A stretch of 64,000 nt of DNA, taken from NCBI GenBank assembly GCA_019634575.1, contig JAHCAY010000005.1, forward strand, positions 1-64,000. Direction: 5' to 3'. A program made the position numbers and the translations under genes. Of the stretch, positions 31,228-40,700 are shown one piece after another. The notes under the pieces were generated by a model, which was given only the letters and a program-made list of their open reading frames with translations, made no database searches and was not told where the DNA came from. Positions within the stretch are counted from its first letter, which is position 1. Each line of letters begins with the position of its first letter. The DNA comes from Candidatus Didemnitutus sp. GTDB taxonomy: Bacteria > Verrucomicrobiota > Verrucomicrobiia > Opitutales > Opitutaceae.

Positions 31228-33845
31228 TGGGCGGTGACTTCGATTTGTCCGGTGGTGAGACCTGCGGAAGTGGCGAGAATCCTGATGCCGCCACCCGCTC
31301 CGGCGCGAGGACGGACAACAATGAGCGCAAGACCGTTGAAGACCGCGCGCTCCGGGCTTTGGAACGACACATGGCTGGTCGCGTCGCCGTTGTCGGTCGC
31401 CACCAAATCGGCGGGCCCTTCCACGGAAACTTTCAGCAACGACTTCGCGCGCGGCACGACATCGCCGCGCGCGTCGACGATTTCAGCAGTGACGAAAACC
31501 AAGTCCTGTCCATCGGCGCGCAGCGCAGTGCGGTCCGCCTTCAGGCGCACGGCTGCGGCTGGACCGGTGGTGCGCACGACGGCGTCGGCCCACGGCTGAC
31601 CGTGCTTGTAGGTCACGACCTTCAATTCGCCGGGCTGATACTTCACGTCGTCCCAGCGGAAGCGGTATTCGAAGGCGCCGCGTTTCCTGCGACCGAGCGA
31701 CTGGCCGTTGAGGAAAAGCTCGGCTTCGTCGCCCGAGCTGTAGACGTGCACCGGCGTCACCTGCCCGATGCGTTCCGGCCAGTTCCAGTGCGGGAGAATG
31801 TGCGCCATGCGGAGGTCCGGGCGCCAGCGGGATTGGTAGAGGTAGAAGCGGTCCTTCGGAAACCCGGCGAGGTCCACGATGCCGAAGTAACTGCTGCGCG
31901 ACGGCACGCGAATGCGGCCAAGGTCGGCGAGCTCCTTCGCGGCTTTCTCGCGCGCAGCCTGATCGGCGAAGTTGAGGAGGTTCGTGGCGTCGGCGTTGAA
32001 AGGCGTCGGCTCGCCGAGATAGTCGAAACCGGTCCAAACGAACTCGCCGAGCACACTCGGATTCGCATCGAGCCCTTTCCATTCCGCATCCGGCGGGAAG
32101 GCCCACCGCGGCGCGGCGAGATCGTAGCTGCTCACCTGAAAGTCCGAACGTCCCTCCGCCTTGTCGTCCGACACCGGGAAGAAATACTCGCCGCGCGAGC
32201 TGATCGTCGACGCGGTTTCAGAGCCCATGAGCACGATGTGCGGGTAGTGCGCGCGGACCTTCGCGTAGTCTTCCGGCTTGTAGTTGTAGCCGACGACGTC
32301 GAGGACGTCAGCAAAACCCATGTAGGGCGCGTTCACGTTGTGCAGGCCCATCACGACGGAACGCGTGCGGTCCTCCTCGCGCACGATCGCGGCGAGGTGC
32401 GCGGCCAGCTTCCAACCGTCGGCTTCGAAGATCTCGCGCACTTCGTTGCCGATGCTCCATTGCACGATGCAGGGGTGGTTGCGGTCGCGGCGCACCATGG
32501 CGCGCAGATCCTTCTCGTGCCAGTCGTCGAAGACACGGCTGTAGTCGTCGCGCTTCTTGCCCAATCGCCAGGCATCGAACGCCTCGACCATGACGACGAA
32601 GCCCATGCGATCGCACAATTCGAGGAGCTCGGGTGCCGGCGGATTGTGGCTCGTGCGGAGCGCATTGCAGCCCACGGCCTGAAGAATCTCCAATTGCCGC
32701 TCCAAAGCGCGCACGTTGATCGCCGTGCCGAGCGCGCCGAGATCGTGGTGATTGCACACGCCGTTGAGGACGACGCGCTCGCCGTTGAGCAAAAAACCCT
32801 TCGTGGACGAGACGACGAGCGAGCGAATGCCGAAGGGCGTGCGCACTTCGTCGATCACGCGGCCGTCGCGCACTATCCGCGTCTCGGCGACGTAGCGGTT
32901 CCGCTCGTGTAAGCTCCAGAGCCGCGGTGCGGGCACCACGAGCGAGTGCGCGGCGTTGGCTTGGCGGCCGGCCGGGATGCGCGCCGCTTGCCCGCCGCTC
33001 TCAGCCACCGGTGCGCCGATGGCGCGACCCTCGGCGTCCGCCGCAAAAATCCGCACGCTGGCTTCCACCTCGGCCGGCTCGGCCGAGAGATTGTCGAGCG
33101 TGATTGCGACGTGAACCAGCGCGGACTGCGCGCTCACTTGCGGCGTGGTCACCGCGACGCCCCAATGCGCAACCGAGACGTCGGCAGTCTTTGTCAGCCA
33201 GACATTGCGGTAGATCCCCGCACCGGGATACCAACGCGAGGATTCGCGCGGATTATCGAGTCGCACTGCGAGCGTGTTCTCCGCGCCGGGCTTGAGGAAG
33301 CGCGTGAGGTCGACGCGCCACGAGGTGTAGCCGTAGGGCCAGCCGCCGACGAACTCGCCGTTGCACCAGACGAGCGCGTAGGACATCGCGCCGTCGAACT
33401 CGAGGTGGATGCGTCGGCCGGCGTCGCTCGCGGGCAGCATGAATTTTTTCCGATACCAACCGACGCCGGCGTAGGGCAGCTTGCCCGTGTCGCCGGAAAG
33501 CTCCTGCTGGAACGGCCCCTCGATCGCCCAGTCGTGCGGCAATGTCACGGCACGCCACGCGTCGTCCTTGAATTCGGGGCGCGAATATTGAATCGGGCGT
33601 CCGCCCGGCATCCCTTCGCTCCGCGCACGCGGTGCCGGCAGGTAGTTGAGCAGCTCGTCGCCCGTCGGCAGCACCCACGCGCGCACGCGTTCGTAGTCCA
33701 ATGCGCCGCCCGTGTCGGGCTGATCGCCGCGCGTGAATTTCCATCCGTCGTTGAGGGGCAGGCGCTCGCGCGGCGAATCGGTGACGGCGGCGAACACGCC
33801 AGTCGACAATGTGGCCGCAAGGAGAAGACAGCGGGAGAGATTCAT
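31224..33845 (-). CDS. GH2 beta-galactosidase, secreted
   Basis: This 873-residue enzyme has a signal peptide (MNLSRCLLLAATLSTGVFA). The sugar-binding domain (LNDGWKFTRGDQPD to 220) includes LPHDWAIEGPF and GVGWYRKKFMLP. After an immunoglobulin-like domain comes the catalytic barrel (LLNGERVVLNGVCNHHDLGALGTAIN), with acid/base E468 in WSIGNEVREI and nucleophile E543 in MGSETASTIS. C-terminal Ig-like domains (DUF4982-type layout) end in a Big-like domain. It belongs to the secreted GH2 beta-galactosidases common in pectin loci. It is coupled to the CE12 gene downstream, so galactose trimming and deacetylation are co-expressed. A DUF6250 gene starts 47 bp away on the other strand. Confidence 0.93.
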   Translation of the reverse strand: MNLSRCLLLAATLSTGVFAAVTDSPRERLPLNDGWKFTRGDQPDTGGALDYERVRAWVLPTGDELLNYLPAPRARSEGMPGGRPIQYSRPEFKDDAWRAVTLPHDWAIEGPFQQELSGDTGKLPYAGVGWYRKKFMLPASDAGRRIHLEFDGAMSYALVWCNGEFVGGWPYGYTSWRVDLTRFLKPGAENTLAVRLDNPRESSRWYPGAGIYRNVWLTKTADVSVAHWGVAVTTPQVSAQSALVHVAITLDNLSAEPAEVEASVRIFAADAEGRAIGAPVAESGGQAARIPAGRQANAAHSLVVPAPRLWSLHERNRYVAETRIVRDGRVIDEVRTPFGIRSLVVSSTKGFLLNGERVVLNGVCNHHDLGALGTAINVRALERQLEILQAVGCNALRTSHNPPAPELLELCDRMGFVVMVEAFDAWRLGKKRDDYSRVFDDWHEKDLRAMVRRDRNHPCIVQWSIGNEVREIFEADGWKLAAHLAAIVREEDRTRSVVMGLHNVNAPYMGFADVLDVVGYNYKPEDYAKVRAHYPHIVLMGSETASTISSRGEYFFPVSDDKAEGRSDFQVSSYDLAAPRWAFPPDAEWKGLDANPSVLGEFVWTGFDYLGEPTPFNADATNLLNFADQAAREKAAKELADLGRIRVPSRSSYFGIVDLAGFPKDRFYLYQSRWRPDLRMAHILPHWNWPERIGQVTPVHVYSSGDEAELFLNGQSLGRRKRGAFEYRFRWDDVKYQPGELKVVTYKHGQPWADAVVRTTGPAAAVRLKADRTALRADGQDLVFVTAEIVDARGDVVPRAKSLLKVSVEGPADLVATDNGDATSHVSFQSPERAVFNGLALIVVRPRAGAGGGIRILATSAGLTTGQIEVTAQ

Positions 33846-33892
33846 GGGAAAAACCGTTCGCGTCGGCGGCGAAGCACGCTTTCGCTGGAGGG

Positions 33893-34585
33893 GTGAGAAT
33901 TCGCTGGCTGATTTCGTTGCTCTCGCTGTCCGTCACCCTCGCATCCGGCACCGAGCGCGTGGTGCATGCGGATGACTTCACGCACGGTCTGTCGCGCTGG
34001 AGCGTCGAGCAGATGCCCGGCGGACGCGTGTTCAGCGAAGCGGGGCGACTCGTGATCGAGGACACCGCCGGTTGCACGGTGTGGTTTCGCGAAAAACTCC
34101 GCGCACCGGTGACAATCCGCTATCGTGCGACGGTCAGTGCGCGCAGCCGCGTGTCGGATTTGAACTGCTTCTGGATGGCCAGCGATCCGGCGCATCCGGG
34201 GCCGCTGTGGGAAAACGCCGCGCGGCGCACCGGGAAGTTCGAAGACTACGATCGCCTCGCCACTTACTATGTCGGCTGCGGGGGCAACGAGAACACGACC
34301 ACGCGGTTCCGGCGCTACGACGGCCAAGGCGCAAAACCGTTGTTGCCCGAACATGACCGACGCGACCGTGGCTCGCTGCTGGAAGCGGACCGCACCTATT
34401 TGATCGAGATCAGCGTCACGGCCGACGGCCGCGTGCGCTGGAGCCGCGACGGAGTGGTCGTGTTCGAGTTCAATGATCCGCAGCCGCTGCGCGAAGGCTG
34501 GTTTGGGCTGCGGACGGTGCATAGCCGGATCGAGATCGCGGATTTCGCGGTTACGGCGCCAACTTCAGCTGTTGCAACGCCGTGA
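33893..34585 (+). CDS. DUF6250 protein, secreted
   Basis: This 230-residue protein uses the GTG start that gives a signal peptide (VRIRWLISLLSLSVTLASG). A GGAGG lies only one or two bases upstream, so the start is uncertain. The body is a beta-sandwich of the DUF6250 type: DDFTHGLSRWSVEQMPGGRV, GCTVWFREKL, SDLNCFWMASDP, DRLATYYVGCGGNENTTTRFRRYDG, PEHDRR, VVFEFNDPQPLREGWFGLRT. These proteins are frequent in rhamnogalacturonan loci but have no established activity; a lectin-like or lyase-like role is possible. Its 3' end overlaps the convergent GH43-like gene by 35 bases. Confidence 0.82.
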   Translation: MRIRWLISLLSLSVTLASGTERVVHADDFTHGLSRWSVEQMPGGRVFSEAGRLVIEDTAGCTVWFREKLRAPVTIRYRATVSARSRVSDLNCFWMASDPAHPGPLWENAARRTGKFEDYDRLATYYVGCGGNENTTTRFRRYDGQGAKPLLPEHDRRDRGSLLEADRTYLIEISVTADGRVRWSRDGVVVFEFNDPQPLREGWFGLRTVHSRIEIADFAVTAPTSAVATP

Positions 34586-35525
34586 CGATCTCGCGCGGCA
34601 CCGCAATCACGGTGCCGTGGCGCGGACGCTGAGGAGTGCCTTCGTCGGGCAGGCGCAGCTGGCGCGTCGCGTCTTCCCAGTGCGCAAGGTCGCGGGAGCG
34701 CAGAACACCGTAGTGTTTTTCGATGTAAGCGTCGAAATAGAGCAGGTATTCGTCACCGACGCAGACCACCGACGGCCCCTCGACCCAGAGTTTCGCCGGC
34801 GAGAACGGCGGCGAAACATGCGTGAACGGACCGCGCGGATTCGCACCGATGGCGTGCAGGAGATTCTTCGCCGGCTGCGGGTAGCGTGTCTCGTCCTTGA
34901 AGAACAGATGCCAGTCCCGTCCGACTTTGAGCAGCGTGGCGTCGATGGCACTGAAGCCGAAATCGAACAAGACACGAGCGGGCGTGAAGGTCGCGAAATC
35001 CTTCGTCGCGGTATAGTAAATGCGATGGTTGAGTCCGTTTTCCGAGCTCTCGGCTCCGGCGGAAAAACATCCCGGTATCGTGGTCGCCCAGAGGATGAGA
35101 AACTCCGCCGCGTCCGGATCCCAGACGATCTCGGGCGCCCAGCAATTCCGCGCCGCCGACTCGCGCGCCATCACGGAAATCTCCCGCGGCGTGCTCCAAT
35201 GGACGAAATCCCGGGTCGACGCGTAGCCGATGCCGTGTTCCCACCAGCCCGACGTCCACACGACGTGAAAAACGCCGTCCGGGCCGCGTGCGACCGAGGG
35301 GTCGCGGATGAGTTTCTCCTTCGCGCCGATCGTCGGCCGCAGCACGCTCGCGCCGCCCACGAGTTTCTCCCACCGGAAACCATCGTCGCTCCAGGCGAGA
35401 TGCAGGCCATCGGCGCCGTTCTGTGTGAAGTAGGCGAAAAGCAGCGCTTCCGAGTCGGCACTGCGCGCCGCGACCCACGCGGAAAACGCGAGGCAGCAAA
35501 CCAGGGCGAGACGGCGCGGGATCAT
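34551..35525 (-). CDS. GH43-like five-bladed propeller glycosidase, secreted
   Basis: This 324-residue protein starts at MIPRRLALVCCLAFSAWVAARSAD, a signal peptide. It shows propeller repeats: LLFAYFTQNGADGLHLAWSDDGFRWEKL, LIRDPSVARGPDGVFHVVWTSGWWEHGIGYASTRDFVHWS, NCWAPEIVWDPDAAEFLILWATT, SAIDATLLKVGRDWHLFFKDE and WVEGPSVVCVGDEYLLYFDAY. Acidic residues in RDP, APE and EGP are at the positions of the GH43 catalytic triad. An arabinosidase or galactosidase acting on pectin side chains is likely. It overlaps the DUF6250 gene tail to tail. It sits 74 bp after the membrane/TPR gene on the same strand. Confidence 0.82.
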   Translation of the reverse strand: MIPRRLALVCCLAFSAWVAARSADSEALLFAYFTQNGADGLHLAWSDDGFRWEKLVGGASVLRPTIGAKEKLIRDPSVARGPDGVFHVVWTSGWWEHGIGYASTRDFVHWSTPREISVMARESAARNCWAPEIVWDPDAAEFLILWATTIPGCFSAGAESSENGLNHRIYYTATKDFATFTPARVLFDFGFSAIDATLLKVGRDWHLFFKDETRYPQPAKNLLHAIGANPRGPFTHVSPPFSPAKLWVEGPSVVCVGDEYLLYFDAYIEKHYGVLRSRDLAHWEDATRQLRLPDEGTPQRPRHGTVIAVPREIVTALQQLKLAP

Positions 35526-35599
35526 CGGCAACAGCGATGCAAGGGAGCAGGTGGGCTTGCGGCGCGACAATCGCCGCGACGGCGGACAGTTCAATGCGG

Positions 35600-37657
35600 T
35601 CAAGGTGAAGCAAGCATCGCGCGCGCGATGCCGAGATTGGCGCGCACGGCGGTGTCGTTCGGCCGGGCTTGCAGGATGAGTTCGTATTCGGCGACCGCCT
35701 CGGGGAAGCGGCGCAGCGCGAGGTAGCAATTGGCGAGATTGTTGCGCGCCTGATAATGCTCCGGCTCGGCGGCGAGCGCGGCGCGGAAGGAGTCGATGGC
35801 TTCGGCGAATCGGCCTTGCCGCGCGACGAGATTACCCAACGCGACTGCGGCCGCGGCATAGGCGGGCCGCATGCGCAAGGCGCTGCGCAGCTCACGCTCG
35901 GCAGTCGCGGCATCGCCGGCGCGTTCGCGCAGACGCGCCAAATAGAAATGCGCTTCGGGCAACTCGGGAGGTTCGGCGAGCGCTTGCTCGAGCAGCGGCG
36001 CCGCTTCGCCGACACGTCCGAGCGGGAGCAACAGCCCGGCGAGGCTCACGCGGATGTCGTTCGCCGGCTGCAATGCGAGCGCAGCGCGCAGTTGCATGAC
36101 CGCCTCCTCCGCCCTGCCCTGCCGCTCGAGCGCTTGCGCGAGGTTCACATGCGCGTCGACGTAGCCGGGGTCGGCCTGCAATGCGGCCTGAAAACGATCC
36201 TGCGCCTCGGACCAATGTCCGGCGAGCAGCGCCATCTTGCCGAGCTCGAAGTGCGCGAACGCGTGATTGGGCTGCAAGAGCAGCGTCCGCTGGAATTGCT
36301 CCCGCGCTTCGTCGAGCCGGCCCGCTTGGGCCAGCGCGACGCCGAGGTTATGGTGCGCACGCGGATTGTTCGGCCGCTTTTGGACCGTGTCGCCCCAAAG
36401 CGCGATGGCCGAAGCGTAATCGCTGTTGCGCTGGAAAGTAGCGACCCCGAGCGCGACGACGATCGCCGCCGCCGCGAGCGTTCCCACGAGCGGCGGCGCG
36501 GCCAGACGGTGCACACCCCAACGAATGGCCGCCGCTCCGGCCACGATGACGGCGGCGAGCGGCAAATACAGACGATGCTCGACGATCATCTGGTCGACGC
36601 CCGGCAGAAGGCTGCTCGGCGCGAGCAGAGCGAAAAACCAGAGTCCCAGGAATCCCCAGCCCGGCCAGCGCCACAGTGCGATCGCCGCCAGCACGACCAA
36701 AGGCAGCACGAGCAGCGCGAACGGAAGCACCTCAGTCACATTGCCCACTCGATACGCCTCGTATTCGAAAACCAAAGGTGTCGGCCAGACGGCGAGCTGG
36801 AGATACGTCGCGATGGCTCTGAACTGGGTCAACCAGCGCGCGGTCCACGCCGCCGGATCGCTCAACACGAAGGTGCCGCCGCGATCGCCACCGGTCATGG
36901 CCAGGCAACCGGCGACCACCAGCCACGAGGACGCAAGCGCGAGGTAGTAACCGCGGCGCGTCCGCCAAGCGGTGGCCAAGTCCCCCGCGAAAAACGCGCG
37001 ATCGAAAAACAACACCAGCACGGGCACGACGACCATCACCTCCTTCGTGCCGGCACCGAGTAGGCAGCAGACGACGGAGAGTGCAGACCAAGTGCGAGCG
37101 CCGAAGCGCGCCGGTGCCACATCGGCGGCCGCAGGCGCGGCGGCGCGCGCAAAACAATACAGAGTCAGCAGGCAAAACAGCCCCATGAGCGATTCGGCCC
37201 GCTGCACGATGTAGGTCACCGACTCGGTTTGGAGCGGGTGCAGCATCCACGCGAACGCGACGGCGACGGCCAAACCGCTGCTGCGCCGTCCGGCGATCGG
37301 GACTCGGCGCACGACGCCGAAAAGCGCCAGCGCTCCCGCCCAATGCATGAGGAGATTCGTCAGGTGATAGCCGCGCACGTCGAGTCCGCCGAGAGCGTGA
37401 TTGAGGGCGAACGTGAAGTTGAGCACTGGCCGGCCGCTCACGGTTTCCCCGCCTTGGTGCGGCGGAGTCAGCCAGGCGAACGAGCCCAGATCGCGCAGGC
37501 TGCGATTTTCCAGAATCGAAGCGTGGTCGTCGAAAACGAAGGGGGCGCGCCATGTGTTCGCCCACGCGAGCGCCGCCGCCGCGAGGAGCAGGACGGCGAC
37601 GAGCAGAGGACGTTCGTGCCACTCGGGGCGCGAAGCCGGGGCGTCGGATTTTTTCAT
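35600..37657 (-). CDS. Membrane protein with C-terminal TPR repeats (TMTC-like)
   Basis: This 685-residue protein has about ten membrane helices in residues 15-410 and roughly seven tetratricopeptide repeats in 415-680 (for example NPRAHHNLGVALAQAGRLDEAREQFQRTLLLQPNHA). The lumen-side motif APFVFDDHASILENRSL and HPLQTESVTYIVQRAESLMG are those of the TMTC / GT39-like TPR family. Eukaryotic members are O-mannosyltransferases; bacterial members are uncharacterised. A protein- or lipid-linked glycosyl transfer role is possible. It does not look like a pectin enzyme and its link with this locus is unclear. Confidence 0.8.
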   Translation of the reverse strand: MKKSDAPASRPEWHERPLLVAVLLLAAAALAWANTWRAPFVFDDHASILENRSLRDLGSFAWLTPPHQGGETVSGRPVLNFTFALNHALGGLDVRGYHLTNLLMHWAGALALFGVVRRVPIAGRRSSGLAVAVAFAWMLHPLQTESVTYIVQRAESLMGLFCLLTLYCFARAAAPAAADVAPARFGARTWSALSVVCCLLGAGTKEVMVVVPVLVLFFDRAFFAGDLATAWRTRRGYYLALASSWLVVAGCLAMTGGDRGGTFVLSDPAAWTARWLTQFRAIATYLQLAVWPTPLVFEYEAYRVGNVTEVLPFALLVLPLVVLAAIALWRWPGWGFLGLWFFALLAPSSLLPGVDQMIVEHRLYLPLAAVIVAGAAAIRWGVHRLAAPPLVGTLAAAAIVVALGVATFQRNSDYASAIALWGDTVQKRPNNPRAHHNLGVALAQAGRLDEAREQFQRTLLLQPNHAFAHFELGKMALLAGHWSEAQDRFQAALQADPGYVDAHVNLAQALERQGRAEEAVMQLRAALALQPANDIRVSLAGLLLPLGRVGEAAPLLEQALAEPPELPEAHFYLARLRERAGDAATAERELRSALRMRPAYAAAAVALGNLVARQGRFAEAIDSFRAALAAEPEHYQARNNLANCYLALRRFPEAVAEYELILQARPNDTAVRANLGIARAMLASP

Positions 37658-37723
37658 GGGCGCGCGAACGGGCCGTGTTGGCGCGACAGTTTTCGTGGGG
37701 CGGCGCGAGGGAACAACATGAAA

Positions 37724-37748
37724 AGCCCTCCGGGGACACCGGAGGGCT
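37724..37748 (-). terminator. Rho-independent terminator after the TonB receptor
   Basis: AGCCCTCCGG (37724-37733) pairs perfectly with CCGGAGGGCT (37739-37748) over a 5-base loop. Read leftward it is followed by a short T-run. It ends the receptor transcript 30 bases past its stop. Confidence 0.88.
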
Positions 37749-37778
37749 GAAGGGCGCGAAGTTGTTCGCTCGTTTCGA

Positions 37779-40700
37779 TCAGAAGTCGAACGTCGTCGTC
37801 AGCGTGAACTGGCGCGGGTCGATGATGCGGAACGAATACGGCGAGCCGTCGTAGTTGACCGCGACGGGGCGGAGGCCGCCGTTCTCGAAGACGTTGGAGA
37901 CGTTGAGCTGGACCTTGGCGCGGACCTTGTTGCTCCAAGTCGTGAAGCGGTAGCTGATCCAGAGATCGGTGTAATAGTGCTCCTTGTCGTAGTAGGGCTT
38001 GGTCACGTCGGCGTAGTCGAGGACGGGCACGCCGTTGTAGAGATTCACGCCGCTGGACTTGCCGGCGTAGCCGATGACGGCCTTGTCTTCCCAGCGCAGG
38101 CTGCCGCCGACGCTGACACCCTTGAGCTTGCCGGTGCTGAAGGTGTAGTTGCTGAGCATCGACCAGCGGTATTTGCGCTGCCCCTGGACCGACTGGCCTT
38201 GGAGGTCGCGGTCGAGCGTGAGTTGCGGGACGACGACGCCGTTCCAGTTGGCTTCGGGATTGGCGAACGCGTTGGCCTGTTCGGGGAACAGGGCGCTGTT
38301 GTAGCCGAAGGAGCTCCAGAAGTTCGTCAGGTTCACCTGGCGGCCCGTGCCGTCGCTCTTGGTCTGATAGGTCGCCATGCTCTGGTATTGCGGGAGCAGG
38401 TAGTCGCTCGCCTTGGCGGCCTTCCACACGGCCATGCGCTCGGCGGCCCAGGGATCGAATTCCTTGAGCACGCTGGAGTATTTCGTGTCCTGCTTGCCGA
38501 AGGTGAACTTCAGGGTCCAGTTGCGGGTCGGGTTGTAGCTGATTTCCGCTTCCAAGCCCTTGGCTTGGGCATTGCGCGTGGCGCCGGTGGTGTAAGGCAG
38601 CGTGCTGTAGTAGTCGTAAGGCAGCTTCCAGATCTTCGCGGCGGCGGCCTGGACCTCGGCTTCTTCCGCCGTGCTCAGGTTGGCGCCGAAGTTCGTGGAA
38701 TCGACCGGATTGTAGCGCGTGTCGCCCGGGTGCGTGGCCTGGAGGTTGATCAGCGAGATGGTGCGCGCCCAGTTGCGGAACAGGGTTTGGTCGATGTTGT
38801 TCGAGAGACGGCCGAAGACGACCGGGGCGGAGATGTTCTCGTTGAGATTCGAGGCGTCGAACCAAGTGACGCGGGCGAAGAGCTTGTTGTCGAAGAGCGA
38901 GAACTGGACGCCGATGTCCTTGCCTTCGCCGACGGGCTTTGCGAGCTGCTTGCCGTAGAAGTCGCCGAGGGCGGAGGACGGCGGGTTGAAGTTGTCGGAC
39001 TTGTTGAAGCTCACGCCGAAGTCGCGAACGAACTGCCAGAGCAGCGAGCCGTTATCGGCGCGGCGATCAATGTTGGCCCAGCCTTGGAACGGGCGCAGAA
39101 CGCCGCCGATCGTCTTGGTGCGGCCCGTGAGTTCGGCGTAGGGGCCCCAGCGGTTGAAGAGGAAGTCGCGTTGGAACACGCCGTTGACCCACTTCTGCGG
39201 GGCGGTGATGGCGTCGGCGACGATGTTGCCGTTGGAGTCCTTGACGGCGGGCAGACCGGTGTTGGTGACGCGCGCCTTGTATTTGTCCTCGCGGAAACCG
39301 AAGGTCGCGATGAGGCGGTTGCCCCAGAGGTAGCTGGTCATGCCGCCGCTCTTGGAGTCGACGATGCGCTGATTGCGGCCGGTGCCGGCATCGAAGTCGT
39401 CGAAGGCGGTGGTGACGCCGATCGGGATGAACTGGCTTTGATCGTAGTCGTAGGCGCGGATGGTGCCGCTGTAGTCGAGGTAATCCCAGTAGCCGGCCGA
39501 GCGAGTGACGACGCCGTTCGGGTCGGTGGGCGAGGCGAGGTAATACGTGCGGCGGAGCGAGGTGGTCTGGCGGTTCCAGCCGGAGGGGGTGCCGTCGGCG
39601 AGGTTGTTCGGATTGCGCAGATAGCGATAGGCACCCGTGGCGCTGGTGCTCGACATGTATTCGAGGCGCTGGCGGATGGTCGTGGCGAGGTATTCGTCGC
39701 GCGACCACAGGCCGAGGATCTGGTGTTTGCCGAGCCATTTGGTCCAGCCGCTGTTGCGGGTGAAGTCAGGCGTCCACGCGAGCATCGCGCGATAGTGGTC
39801 GTCGAGTTCGGCGTTGTAGTAGGCGTCGGGGTCCTGGTCTTCGACGTAGGGCTTGCCGAAGTAGGGATTCGCGGAGCCGTCGGGCAGGGTCTTGTTGGTG
39901 TCGACGAAGAGCGTGGCGACGTTGAGCTGAGCGACGGTGTAGTTGGTGCGCTGGCTCCAATCCTGGCGGAACCAGCCGGCGTTGACGTAGAGGTTCCAGG
40001 GGAGTTCCTGCTCGAGCTCGACGTTGTAGTTCTTGTTCTTCGCAACGCCGAAGTTCATCGAGTTGATGTTCACGCTGGTCCAATCGTAGATCGATTTGTC
40101 GGTGACGCTCGGGTAGCGATAGCTCGAAGCGAGGATGCCGTTGCCGGCGGCGGTCCACCCGGCGGACGAGGTGTAGGTGCGCGTGTAGATGTCAGATTGC
40201 GCGGGGTTGGCCCAGATCGTGGCTTCGGCGGGGCCGACGCTCGGGTTGCCCGCGGGATTGCCGGCGACGCCGTAGTTCGGCAGGTAGCGGTAATTGTAGG
40301 TGGGCTGGAACCAGTTCACGAGCTGGCCGCCGGCGATCTGCATGATGCTGCGGGCCTGGTTGACCTCGCCGATGCCGGGAACGAACAGGATGTTGGCGGA
40401 CGTGGTGCCGGCTTTCCAATTGGCGGGGATGCCCCAGTTGGTGTTACCGAAAATGCTGAGACCATTGTAGAACGTGAAGTTCGTGTCGGTGCCGTTGAAG
40501 TTCGTGGCGGAGGTGCCGCGTTTGGTCGGGTCGTAGCCCGGTTGCGCGCGCACGAAGTCGCGGAGTGCCTGGGCGTAGGTGGTGTTCGCCGAATTGTTCA
40601 CCATCATCGAGAGCACCTGACCGGTCTTCAGGCTGTAGATCTTGTGTGACGGAGCGTCGTAGTAGGGCTGGCCGGCGAGATTCCACTGCGTGACGTAGTC

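Noticed and set aside
37977-40649. 890-codon open frame on the plus strand
   Set aside because: It is antisense to the TonB receptor and consists of Val/Gly/Asp-rich mirror sequence.
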